DNA of 64,000 nucleotides from Epichloe hybrida (Eukaryota > Ascomycota > Sordariomycetes > Hypocreales > Clavicipitaceae): the NCBI GenBank assembly GCA_019022495.1, contig JAFEKR010000001.1, positions 7,874,001-7,938,000 on the forward strand, given 5' to 3'. Under the pieces are notes generated by a model, which had not been told where the DNA came from, ran no database searches, and was given only the letters and a program-made list of their open reading frames with translations. The position numbers and the translations under genes were made by a program. Of the stretch, positions 12,660 through 24,690 are shown piece after piece; the stretch's first letter is position 1; every line of letters begins with the position of its first letter.

Positions 12660-15600
12660 ATGTCGTTTGGTAGCGGCGGCTTCGGCGGCTTCGGCCAAAA
12701 CAATAATAACCAGCCATCCAGTGGATTTGGTGGCTTCGGCTCCAACAATACTTCGACAGGTACGTGTCTTCATTGCGCGAGATGGCGGCGGCAGCTATCG
12801 AAAAGCGAGCGAGCGAGAGTGACCATTCATTGACACGCTTTGCATCAGGCTTTGGGACGTCTAATTCTGGCGGGTTCGGGCAAAACAATGCCGCTGGCGG
12901 AGGCATATTTGGAAATAACAATAATGCTGCTACCAGCGGCGGCTTTGGGACTTCAACATCTGGTACGACCTCGACCGCCGCCATCCGTGTTTGACTTGTT
13001 GTAACCTCTAACCTCTACCGTTAATTCTACTTTGAATGACTTTGAATTGCTCGCGTTGTCTATCACGTTACTGACCTTTTTATTTATCTTTTATTTACAG
13101 GTGGTTTTGGAGCTACTGCCAGCAGTGGCGGCTTCGGTAGCAAGCCTGCTTTCGGTACGAGTACCTCCGGAGGTCTCTTCGGCGGAGGTGCCAACAACAA
13201 TACAACCAACACGTCCACGTTCGGGGGCTTTGGTGCCAACAACAACAACACAACAGCTCCCACTACTACTTCGTCTCCTTTCGGAGGAGCTAGCAACACT
13301 GGTGGTGGGCTCTTTGGCGCGAATAAGCCAGGATTCGGCGCATCAACCAACACTGGAGGTTCACTCTTTGGCGGTGGAACCACGAACACCGGTGGCTTTG
13401 GTACAACCAGCACCGGCTTCGGCACTGCAGGCGCAGTAGGCGACCCGCCGGGCACTGCATCAACCCCTTTCAATGCATACACAGAGAAGGAGCCGAACAC
13501 CTCGACCTCGAACTCTTTCCAAAACCTCCTGTTTCAAGAGCCCTACAAGAAGTGGTCGGCTGAGGAGCTTCGATTAGTGGACTACACGCAAGGACGCCGA
13601 CACGGCAATGCTACCGGTGGTGGGGCCTTTGGTGTGAGCTCTGGATTCGGGGGGTTTGGAGGCAATACCAATGCTCCCCAAGCAACTACTGGGTTCGGAG
13701 CGAATGCTGCCAATACGACTGGCGGTGGGCTCTTTGGCAACAATGCGACCAACAATACCACCACCAGTACTGGCTTCGGGAGCGGTGGGTTCGGCGCGAA
13801 CACCCAAAATAATACTGCCAGTGGTGGCCTGTTTGGAGGCGCAAACAAAACTGGCGGAGGCTTGTTCGGCGGTAGCAACAACAATACTCAAACCCAGCAA
13901 GCTGGTGGAGGCTTGTTTGGAGGTGGCTCTGGTGGATTTGGTGCTTCAACCACGACAAGCGCTTTTGGAGCAAACAACACCGCCAACAACAACACTGGTG
14001 GTGGACTCTTCGGGAACGCTGCCAACAAGACAGGCACTGGATTCAGCTTCGGGAATACCAACAACACGACCGCGAACACTGGAACTGGCTTTGGCGGCAA
14101 TACAGGAGGCGCCTTTGGTTCGACAACGAATAGCACTGGCTCTGGCTTATTCGGAGGCAGCAACAACACTCAGTCCACCGGAGGTGGCCTTTTCGGAAAC
14201 AACAACAACAACCAGCAGCCACAACAGCAACAACAACAGAATACCGGAGCCGGATTCGGCACTGGCTTTGGTGGTCAACAGAACCAGCAGCAGCAACAGA
14301 GCGGAGGTCTGTTTGGCAACCAACAAAAACCTGCAAGTGGCGGACTTTTTGGGGCCAGCACGACCAACACAGCTTCAGGTGGTGGTCTCTTCGGAGGCAA
14401 TAACACGCAACAACAGCAACCCACCGGCGGAGGTCTCTTTGGCAACACGAACTTTAATTCGTCAGGAGGAGGCTTGTTTGGTGGAAACGGTGGAAACAAA
14501 CCAGCGACAGGGCCAAGCCTATTTACCGGTGGGAATACCAGTCAACCTGCTGCGGGCGGGTCTTCACTGTTTGGAGGAAACAATCAACAGCAACAACAGT
14601 CAACCGGCGGTGGAATCTTTGGAGCCAGCAACAACCAGCAAAAACCTGGCGGTCTTTTTGGCGGGTCTCTTCAGTCAGGTGGCGGCCTCTTTGGAGGACA
14701 GAATAATCAAGCATTGGGCGGTGGTGGCTTGTTCGGTGGCAGCACGAACCAGCAACAGAACCAAAGTACCATGGGAAATTCCTTGCTGGGTAGTACACAA
14801 CAGAACAATAACGCGCCCCAGGGCCTTACTGCCAATCTGAACGATGTTTCGGCATATGGCAGCCCATCACTGTTTGCGGGTCTTGGTGGAAACGAGGTAT
14901 CCAATCCTGGCCCCCTTGCCACTCCTCTCAACGGCAATTCGAAACCACGGAAGAGCTCCATTCTGCCCATGTACAAGCTTGCTCCGGCCACGGCGGCCTC
15001 TCGATTTGCTACTCCCCAGAAACGAGGCTTTGGCTTTTCATACAGCTCGTATGGTACCCCGGGCGGCAGCCCTGCCAGCAGCATCTCTAGCACACCCGGA
15101 ACCATGGGTCGCAGCCTGCTCGGTCCCAGCTCATCCGGTTCTCTGAGCAAGAGCATTTCGGCAAGCAATCTACGCCGTAGCTTCAACACCGAGGATAGCA
15201 TACTTGCTCCGGGGGCCTTTTCCTCCAGCTGCAATCCTCGCTGGTACGGAAGCACAGGTTCCAAGAAACTGGTCATCAACCGGGACATCCGAAGCGACCT
15301 GTTCTCAACACCTCAGAAGGACAAGTCGGAGCAGGCCAATGGTGGTGCTCGCAAGCTCTCCAAGCGTGTCAGCTTCGACACAAGCACCGTTGAGGCTGAG
15401 GACGGGACTCCAGTCCGCCAAGCGCTCCCGGCTCCCGAAGAAGCTCCCAACTCGCAGTCCGACGAAACCACACCTCGCCAGAACCGAACAGTGCATGGCA
15501 CAAATGGTTCACAGACCCCAGAAAAGGAACAGGTCAAGGGCAACGAACTTGCTATTGTGCACGAGGAGGACAACTCGGCCACACCTGAGGCACAGGCGCC

Positions 15601-18600
15601 TCTTGGATTTGACAATGCCCCTGGCGATTACTGGATGCAACCGACAAGAGACGAGTTGCAGAACATGAACCGGGTGCAACGCCAGCGCGTGGACAATTTT
15701 ACCGTCGGCCGCGAACATGTCGGCTATGTCAAATTTAAAGTTCCCGTCGACATCAGCACCATTGAACTCGATGATCTGTGCGGCGGCATCATCCAGCTGG
15801 AACCTCGATCAGCTACTGTTTATCCCGTCCAGGCTAAGAAGCCCCCTGTCGGCAAGGGCCTCAACGTTCCAGCTCAGATTTGTTTGGAGCAGTCCTGGCC
15901 CCGCGGTGGTCGTGACAAGAGAGTCACCAGTGACCCCAAGAGGTTCAACAAGCACATTGAAAGACTCAAGCGAATCCCAGACACTATATTCGAGAGCTAT
16001 GATAAGAACACTGGCGTTTGGACTTTTAGTGTCGAACATTTCACGACTTATGGGCTGGATGACTCGGATGAGGAGTCAGATGATGACATGGTTCCGCCAT
16101 CTGCTGTGGACACTCCTACCCGTCAGGTTGGAGCGATGCCTGCCACCTTGGATGGTCCAACTGAAGGAAGTGGCACCGCCAGCTTCAGGCAGAACAAACT
16201 GTTTCCGGGGGCCTTTGACGAACACGAAGAGTTGTATGACTTGGAGACCGCAGATAAGGAGTCTTTTTTAGGCAATAGCTCCGCGGATTCCGCGCCCAAC
16301 GATGTTAAACTCTCACTGGATGACGATTATGCCGGTGGAATGGGCGACGAATATGAAATGTCCGAGGACGAAGACATGATGAGATCTTCTCCTGGACAGC
16401 ATCTTGCCGCGGAGCTTGACGACGCCTCGTCGGAGAATGACCAGGACACTAAGAAGGGTACTCCTGGGGGCATTCTCAGAGCTCGAATGAGAGCCGTGAA
16501 GGATTCAGTTGGCCCTGTCACGCTCGAAGTTGCTGATGGTGACGATTGGATGGAAATGCTGCGAAAGACGGTCAGTCCTGTTAAGCGAGATCGTCAATTG
16601 CTCAGAGAGATGAACGACTCGCCAATCAAGTTCCTCGGGGGACTTGAAGAAGACGACGAGAATGAAGCTGTTGGTGACGGTTTTCGCCAATCATCCATCT
16701 GGGGAAGAAGTCCGTCCAAAGGAGATAGAGGAAGTGGACCTGCGAGGAGCGCACAAATGACACTGGACAAAGGACGTGGATTTGCGACCAGTATCGACTT
16801 GATGAACTCGCTCTTCGAAAAACCTAAGCCCCAGCCTACGCGACAGACTCTGCGTGCTTCTGTGTCAGCCAAAGGCTTTCCTCAGGTTGGTGCTGCACTC
16901 CGTTGTTGATTTTCTTTTTATAGTTGAACTCGCGTCAGATTGTTCTGACGCCCGCGCCGGCGGAACCCAATATACTGTAACTCGTTTGCACATGAATACA
17001 AATACTGAACTGAACCCGCCTCTCTTTTGAATAGTGGCCGTACGAACGTCAAGACAAGAACTTTACTGTCAATGAGGAAGAAAAAGCATATCACGACGCC
17101 CCCGGCCCGACGTGGGGCCCTGACGAGACCCTGGTAGTGACGAGGCTTTCGGACGCGACGCAATTTCGACGTAGCCTGCGTGACAACTCGGACATTCTCC
17201 AATTCCAACGATCCGGCATTCAGACGAAGAGACAAGACCTCCGCCTTGCCAAATTTTCTGCACAGGTAGGCAAGCCACTTCTAATAGAAATTTGCGGGGG
17301 GTTTTTTTTTTTTTGCGTGTCTTGATCAATACTAACGTGACGGCAAGTCCTCGAAAAAGTTCCTTCGTGCCCAGGATGAAGTAACGGAAATCAAGCTGAT
17401 CAATGATGTTCCGATGGCGACACTGCGCGCAGCCAGTCTCCAGGATGTATTTCACCGTCAACAGATGAATGATCCAGCCCACATCAATGAGAAGCGAGTA
17501 TGGGAGCTAGCCAGCATTCTGTTCGATAGCATGCCTGGTGCCAACCCGAGTGAGCCCGAGCCCTTGGTACGGAAGCAAAAGCTGACAAAGTTCTGGGCCG
17601 AACTAGTAGAACAAGCCTCAACCACTAACGTTGGCCTCGCTGGTTCAAGTGAGGAGAAGGCTGTCGCAAGTTTGGCAGGGCACCGGGTCACGGAAGCATG
17701 CAAGTTTCTCCTCGACAGCAAGAACTTCCGTGTAGGGACTTTGGTCCCCTTGATTGGCACTAGCGACGCAGCTAAAAAGGACATGAGAGAACAACTCAAG
17801 GCCTGGCACGACTCCAAGATGCTTTCCGAGTTTTCAGAGGCTATTCGCACCATTTATGAGCTTCTCAGCGGCAACGTATGTGTCTGCGAAGGCATGAAGA
17901 ATGCTCCTGTCGAGGATCGAATAGATTCATTCGTCATTTCCAAAAAGTTTGGCCTGGATTGGAGACAATCCTTTGGCCTTCGGTTGTGGTACGCCATCTC
18001 GCAGCATGATAGCGCTGCCCTAGCGGTTTTGAAGTTCATGGACGACGTCAACCAGGACAAGGAGGATCTGCCGCGACCGTGGTATCTTGAGCAAGGCCTG
18101 AAACCCATCTGGGATGATGTGAAGGAGGGGACGCGCCAGGATCTCTTGTGGGGTCTTCTACAGCTATACGCCGACGAGAAGACGGACCTAGAAGCCATTT
18201 TGCGGCCTGAAAACTCACAGCTTTCACCTCTGGACATGAGATTGAGCTGGCAGCTCGGTCAAGCTCTGACCTCGACCGGCCAAGTCTCGTTTGGTCAGCA
18301 TGGGGATGAGAAGGCAGATGCCACGACCATTGCATATGCTGCGCAATTGACTGCTTCCGGTGAGTGGCTGGAAGCGATCTTTGTTCTCCTGCATCTACGG
18401 CATTCGTCAGCTCGCACGAAAGCCATTCGGGAACACTTGTGTCGACATGCCGGCATGATTGGCCCCGACACGGGCTCAACTTTTGCGGTCTTGACCGAGA
18501 AGTTCCAGATCCCTGCAGCATGGCTATGGGAGGCACTTGCACTGTACATGCGCAGTGTCAAGCAGGATGCCTCGGCAGAAGTGCACTGTTTGCTTCGTGC

Positions 18601-19140
18601 TGGCGAGTTTGTCGAAGCACACCGGGTTCTGGTGCAGTACGTCGCCCCTCAGGCCGTGATCGAACGTGACTACTCGACGCTATCCTCGCTATTGTCGCAG
18701 TTCCAAGGCCGGGCTGAGTCCATCCCAGAGTGGACCCAGGGCGGCGAGATTTACAGTCAATTCCTGAGTCTCGTGCAGCACCGCGGCAAGGGCGAAAGCG
18801 CTCCGCCTGCGCTGCTTGAGAAGTTGCTGGCCGGCCTTGACGCGATGAATGGGCATGTGGGAGAAGAAACCGAGGTTGTGCGGTACGCTGCCGTGTCTGA
18901 CATGGCTGACGAAACCGCAAGAGAGATTCTGAAGCTGGCCAAGAAGAAGCAGGTATGTTTGTTTGTTACTTGAATTTGTCTCGATTACAGATTGCGAGGG
19001 ACAGGATCACGACTAACTTGACCGACTAGGACATGGAGCTACGATCAAGGATTCTCAACCTGCCACTGACACAAGATCGACTGCTGGCATACTCGATTGA
19101 TCTCAGCATGGATCGATACAGAGAAGTAATGTCCCATTGA
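12660..19140 (+). CDS. nup145: Nup98-Nup96 precursor nucleoporin (Nup145 type)
   Basis: Exons 12660-12759, 12849-12962, 13101-16885, 17035-17265, 17348-18952 and 19030-19140 join in frame to 1981 residues. Residues 1 to about 600 are FG/GLFG repeats, the permeability-barrier segment. A GLEBS motif for Gle2/Rae1 binding lies inside them (about 196-238, including EELRLVDYTQGRR). The autoproteolytic domain follows (about 913-1056) and ends at HFTTYGL. Cleavage is expected after Phe1052, giving a Nup98-like FG nucleoporin and a 929-residue Nup96-like scaffold for the Y (Nup84) complex, which begins with an acidic linker and continues as a helical domain. The residue after the scissile bond is Thr instead of the usual Ser. 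Fusion and order match vertebrate NUP98-96 and yeast Nup145. All exon junctions fall at continuous family sequence. Confidence 0.93.
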
Positions 19141-19770
19141 AGGGGTGAGGCGAGGGGAGGCGAGGGAACGGAGACGGGATGGGTGTACGAGGCCGCGGAA
19201 AAGGGTTTTCAAAAAAAATCCTGTTTGTGGGTTTGAAGGTTGATTTTTATTTTCTGGTACAATGCGGTTAAAAGTTGCGGCGGAATCGCACCGCACTGGC
19301 TGTGAGACGAGAGGGGCTCCCCGCGCCAACGAAGCCTTGGAGATTTCAGGAAAGGGTTTGGACGGGACATGGTGACGGACTGTAGAATTAGCGCGTAGAT
19401 AGAATTTCAGCCTTGTTGACATGTTGGAACATGGATGCCGTCTATGAGCCATTATCTGAACCATCTCCTTTCCTTTGCGGATCCCCTGTCCAGGATCTTC
19501 AGGAGAATGAGAACGTCTGTCTACGGAGTAAAACCTCGTGGTGCTTCAAAATTGTAATCCGTACATGGCCGAAATAACTTCAACCCATTGCCGAGTCAAT
19601 ATGTAAAAGTAATCCTACCAAAACCTGATACCGCATACTCGCCTGATTTGATTCCCCATTCGCCAGAGATCCGTAGATTAGTCCATGCGCAAGAAAAAAA
19701 AAAACCCCCAAAAAGAAAAAGACCCAAGAATATTCCAAGAGACCATGTGTCATGTCAGTTGGGCGTCAAG
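19141..19770. other. Convergent nup145/sas3 3' region
   Basis: Both genes end toward this 630-bp stretch. It contains A-runs (around 19210 and 19690), and I recognise no coding or RNA gene. It likely holds the two 3' UTRs. Confidence 0.5.
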
Positions 19771-22700
19771 TCATTCGTCCTCTCCTTCCGCATCAACATC
19801 CTCCCCATTCGCACCATCACCTGCGCGTGCTGCATCGGCTTCGGCTTCGGATTCGCCCTCCGAGCTTGCTGGCGCACCGCTTGTGCCCTGACCCTGCTTC
19901 GGCACGGCGCCCACAGAAACCCGGACCTCATCTTGTGCGGGCTCTTCTTCCATCGCTGGGGCTGGCACAGCTTCCATGCCTTCACCCGGTGAGGACGACT
20001 CCTGGGTCTGCTGCTTGTCTTTCCAGCCGGGAGGAAGTCCAGGTCCACTGTCCGCGTTGCCATAATCGGACTTCTTAGTTCCCTTGGGCCATCGTCCAGG
20101 GCCGCGGCCCGTTCCGCCCGACCTGCGCCTGGCGCTGTTGTTGCGAGGGCGACTGGCAGTCGAGCGACGACTGCTTGAACCCCCCCCGCTTGGTCTGGGC
20201 CTGGATCTAGCTTTGGGCTTGGCCGATAGGCCGCTCGCCGTTCGCAGAGCCGGTGGTCGGCTGACACTGTTTCGGTTTCGGTCAGCCCGTCGATTCCCTG
20301 GGAGGGGCGGGAACACGGTAAATCGCGACACAGGTATGTCTTTGTAAGGAGCCATCCAGGGAATACAATCAGCCGTCGCTATAGCATCTTGCATCGTCTC
20401 GTCCCCGGGGCTCGCGTTTTCTTTATCTTCTGTCGCGATTTTTTCAATCGATTTGACTGGTTCTGGAGCTTCTGGTTTTTCCTGCTCGTCTTTTCCCCTG
20501 AGATCCGATGGCGGTTGCGCTTTCCCATCAGCACCGTTGGCAGTCCTGGGTACCTTGCTTTTGGTCGTGGCCAAGGCATGGCCCTCCTGGACCTTGGCCT
20601 CGTCGTCCTCCCTCGGAGCAATGGTGTTGAGGGGGTGGCCAAGCTCGAAGTTGACCACATTGCTTCGGCCCATGACGTAGGGTGTCCAGGCAAGAGCAGA
20701 CGGTTTTAATTTGACATAGCCTTTTGATTCCCACTTGGCAACGTAATGTCGGCAGTAGTCCAGGTCCACCCGGAACGCATATAATTGTGTCTGAGCATCT
20801 CGTACCAAGGCATGCAGCCCCTCGAGAGCAGATACAACATCGTCGGCTGTCATACCGCTGTCATGTGACATCTTTTTGACGCTCAAGCCTTCCTTCTTGT
20901 GTCTATCTCCGTCCATGTAGTCGAGGAAGTATCGACAAAGTTCTAAACGCCAGTAATTTCGATACGAGACGAGGCCCATGTCAGAAAGCGGTTTCTCGGG
21001 AGATCCTGTTTTTCCTTCGACTTTGGTGAGAAGGTAGGAGAAATCAATGAGTAAATTTCCGTACCCCTTGCGTTGATGAATCGGTAGCGTCAAGATACAT
21101 GACACGTTGTTTTGACTGCTTGCCCGCTTTTCCTTTGAGAAGTAACCCACAAAATGATAGCCTGTGTCATCAAATTCACAAAGAACATAAAACAAAAATG
21201 GCTCCACGTCGTAATACAACGTCTTGGACCCAAGGAACAGCTTGGCAAGAAGACAGAGATTCTGGCAGTACACTGGGTGTTTGCGACCATCCACTTCGAA
21301 GATTGATACGGATTCGTGTCGATAGATCTCGTCCCCAGGGGGGTGCTTGGTACCGCATTTTAGTTTGTGGCGCCATGCAACGTAATCTGAATTCATGTAC
21401 TTCAAGCAGAATTCGCAAATGTAGAGGACGCGGTTCCTGCTGTATTCCGCAGGGTATGGAGCCGCGTACCAGGTGTCGATCTCCCATCCACCAAACTCGA
21501 TGCATTCAATTTGGCTGGCGTTGTCGCTATTCTTTTTGGGTTTACGCATGGGCAGGTCCGCTTCGGCTTGCACGGCAAGAACTCTTGCTCTCCACTCGTC
21601 TTCTGCCTTTTGCTTTGCCTGTTCAAGTTTCTTGCGATCCTCAGAGGTCGGAAGGGTCTTTGATGTGTCGGCTTCGGTTTCGGTCAAAATCCCACCGTAG
21701 GGTTTGCCTTTTATTTCATCCGTCTCCCTGTCGAAAAATGAATAGAAGGGTTGGGAATATGACTCTGATGTGAACGGAGTAGGCATGGTGGATATCATGG
21801 TCTGTACGGCAGCGGCTGGGGGTCGTGCTGGGGTTGAACGTGGTGCTTGTTGTGGTTGTGATTGTGGTTGAGGTTGAGGTCGAGGTTGAGGTTGAGGTTG
21901 AGGTTGAGCATTGTTGCTCTCTCCACTGCCGACGCCGACGCCGGCACCGCCGCGTCGTCGGTCTCGCTTTCTCCTCGACAAGATTTCCTTGAGGTTACCG
22001 GGACGAACTTCGATTCGAACCACGAGCGACGTACGTGATCGTTTTTCAATGGTGACCGGAGGTGGTCGCGCGGTTTTCAGCCGTGAACTTCTGGACGACA
22101 CACCTCGCGAAGGCTCAGCAGAACAACTGTCACGAACAGAATCTTCACGGTCTGTCGAATCGATTGATTGGTTTTTCCGACGCTTCTTGATCGTTGAGAT
22201 TGCATCATCTGGTTCAACAGTTCCGGATCTGCGTTTTCGTGGTTGCCGGCAGTCATCCAGCGGGTAATCATCGAGAGCCAATTCGTCTATGCTCGGACGG
22301 TCATTGACCCCGTTTGGGAGTCGAGTTGGAAGCATTTCACCAACGAGCTTTGGTCGATGCGACAACTGAGAGCCAGAGCCTTCTTCAACTCCAACTTCAA
22401 CATCATCTGCATCTGCATCTGCATCTGCATCTGCATCTTCGTCTTCTTCTTCACTTTCAGGTTCGACATGAGCGCATTCGGGACATTTCCAGGCTTGAGC
22501 ACCTGCAATCAATTAGTACACGCCTAAGGAGGCCGCCGTTTTCTTCTTCTTGCGAACCCAAGAACGCACTATTTTCTTCCGTCATTGCAACCCGAGCAAC
22601 CGCACCGCGGGCGCATTGTTGATGGGCTAAGACAGTTGTTAGCAAGACGGCTTCCATGCGTGTTTGCCAGTAACAATCTGACTTACCATTGTCACCACAT

Positions 22701-23284
22701 CTTGAACAGACGAGAAACGCCTCATAATCTTCGCTAGGATCGTTCTCCTCGTCTTGTTTGCAAAATATGCAAATATGTAGCGGGCCAGCATCTGACTCTT
22801 CTGACTCTTCTTCCTCTTCTTCATCGGCGTCTCCACGCTCTTCCCAGACACCTTCTTCTTCCCCCTCCTCTTCGTCCTCTGCACTGGCCGCATCGGAAAC
22901 ATCGCTTTCCATTTGATCATCGGATTCGGCGGGTCGCACCTTGACTGCACCTACGGCTTCGTCATCTTCTCCTACATCTTCTTCGTCATCCTCTTCTTCA
23001 TTCTCAGTATCTCTTGGCGCAGCACTCCCCACAACTATCTGTTGACTCAACAAATCGTTATCCTCTTCGCCGGAAGCATCGAGGTCCAGCTCCTCTCCAG
23101 AAGCGTCTTGATCGCTCAACTCATCATCATCGCTCGCAGAGCCCTCGCCATTGCTCTTGTGTGAAGGTGATCCTGAGCGAGACGATGCCACTTGAACGCC
23201 AGTTCCACCAGTGTCGCAGTCGCCTTCCTCCGAGAGTAGTACGCTCTGCTGAAGCTCTTCTTCCATGGCCTGCGCACTTGGCAT
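19771..23284 (-). CDS. sas3: PHD-MYST histone acetyltransferase (Sas3/MOZ-like)
   Basis: Exons 23284-22687, 22626-22570 and 22502-19771 join to 1128 residues. An acidic N terminus (long E/D runs) leads into a PHD finger spread over all three exons: CIFC, CSRC, HQQC and CPEC give the C4HC3 ligands. Then come a DA dipeptide repeat and a PQ-rich linker. The MYST catalytic domain (about 550-825) has a C2HC finger (CEFC..H..C, about 579), the autoacetylated-lysine context LGSKTLYYD, the catalytic Cys context VSCILTLP, the acetyl-CoA loop QRKGYG (about 694) and the Glu in SPEKPLSD. Sas3-type enzymes acetylate histone H3 (K14/K23) in NuA3 complexes. The PHD finger is absent from yeast Sas3, so this architecture is closer to MOZ. 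The C-terminal 300 residues are basic and low complexity. It diverges from the NDUFA1 gene. Confidence 0.88.
21836..21910. repeat. GTTGAG-type hexamer tract within sas3
   Basis: Degenerate six-base repeats encoding a Pro-Gln alternating segment (PQPQPQPRPQ) in the linker before the MYST domain. Confidence 0.75.
22403..22440. repeat. (GCATCT)n hexanucleotide repeat within sas3
   Basis: About six copies of the hexamer encode an alternating Asp-Ala run in the acetyltransferase, directly after its PHD finger. Being in frame, it can expand or contract without breaking the gene. Confidence 0.85.
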
Positions 23285-23979
23285 TTTGTTCCCAATTTAC
23301 CTAAGCAGATACCATATATAGTCTTCTCAGTTGTGGGCATTTCGATTCGAAAAGGGTTTTGCGATTGAGATCGGTCGAGCTTGGGGGCTGAAAACCATGA
23401 TTAGAATACCACGAATGTTCAAGCACAAGCTTGGCCCGCGGGACTTTCGCCGATGTTAACTTAAGCTTCAGCTACAGGTCAAAGATGAGAACCAAAGTAG
23501 CATACCTTGCACCCGTAAAAAAAAAGCCAGTCGCGATTGACATTCGTTGGTGATAATCGCAAACTGTCGCAGGGAGCTCAGGCGCGTTATGTTGGTAATA
23601 TGGATTCGCGAATGCGGCTGCGTACAGTGCGCTATTGTGACAATCACGCGCACACAGGCGGAGCGCATATTACACGAGCAGCTAAATTTGGGACTTCACA
23701 GTGTGTTTTATCCGAGGTTTGTACTGTCTTGTCGGCAGAAATATTGCCGCCTCAGGCACCCACCCTATCTGGAACCCTCTCTGGAACTGAGGCTATGGAG
23801 CGACCACGGATATGATTGAAACTAGAGCATCATCTACGGCGGAGGACTTCCAAACGACGAACGCCAATTGGAGCCACTGTCGAGTGTATGGGCTTGCGAA
23901 CCGGACTACAGACTATACGTCTCTCTCCAGATTTTATAGAGAGAGTACAGAAGTCCGCTGCAGCGGCCCAATATCCATC
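23285..23979. other. Divergent sas3/NDUFA1 intergenic region
   Basis: A roughly 695-bp region between divergent start codons, likely a shared promoter. Overlapping open frames from 23537 to 23979 show no family resemblance and are superseded by the spliced NDUFA1 model downstream. Confidence 0.5.
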
Positions 23980-24489
23980 ATGCCGGTGCCTTTCGAGACC
24001 CTGTTGCCCTATGCCATCATGATTGGTGTACGTACTGAAACCGATGCACGCGAGATGAAATTATTCGATTGCTCACATTCAGTCCTAGATGTTTGGCGTT
24101 ACAGGAACGGGTCTAGCTGTTGTCAAGACCTGGCGCAACGAGGGCAAGCGACCTCGCTACTCACTGGATCAATGGGACAGAGTATGTTTCGAGCCTCTAC
24201 AATCTGAGTAACCCCGACTAGCTTTGCTAACATTACCTGCAGCAAAGTAAGAAATCAAGCTTTCATTGCGCACGTACGGCCTAGTAGATGCTAACCGGAC
24301 CTGGCGAAGTGATGGAACGTGATCGCAGACTTACGGGAACCCTGAGAGGGCAAATAGCCAGGCCAGAAGCACCATCAGGCTTCGAATTTAGCAATGGTTG
24401 GAAGGTGCGTGCAGCAGTCACTGATATCAAACTTCGCCAAAGATTGTACTAACATGTTTATGTTATAGATGGAAAAACGATTCACTTAA
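23980..24489 (+). CDS. Complex I subunit NDUFA1/MWFE homologue, five exons
   Basis: Exons 23980-24027, 24089-24181, 24243-24246, 24310-24404 and 24469-24489 join to an 86-residue protein that starts MPVPFETLLPYAIMIGMFGV and ends GWKMEKRFT. One N-terminal hydrophobic helix is followed by a basic segment with QWDRQMMERDRRLTG, the pattern of the fungal 9.8-kDa NADH:ubiquinone oxidoreductase subunit (NDUFA1/MWFE), an accessory subunit in the membrane arm of mitochondrial complex I. The third exon is only 4 nt (CAAA). Both flanking introns (61 and 63 nt) have GTATGT or GTAAGA donors, GCTAAC branch motifs and CAG or AAG acceptors. Skipping the microexon gives TGA at once, and retaining its downstream intron also gives an early stop. 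Family assignment rests on remembered family sequence. Confidence 0.82.
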
Positions 24490-24690
24490 TAGCCTCGAGC
24501 CGAGCTCTACGCAAAGAATGAAGTTCTGTCAAACAAAATGTACATATAAAGCTAGTCAAAGCGGCACTGCAATCCAGGGGAAGACACAATGGGTACAGCT
24601 CTACAATTCACGCAAGTCGACAAAAACGACCGGGTGCGGACGTGTGTGTGGAGACGTCTTCAACATGAGTTTCGAATTGTCCTGAGTGTA

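Noticed and set aside
13656..14840. A long second open frame inside nup145
   Set aside because: Alternate reading of the FG-repeat DNA; the FG/GLFG frame is the real one.
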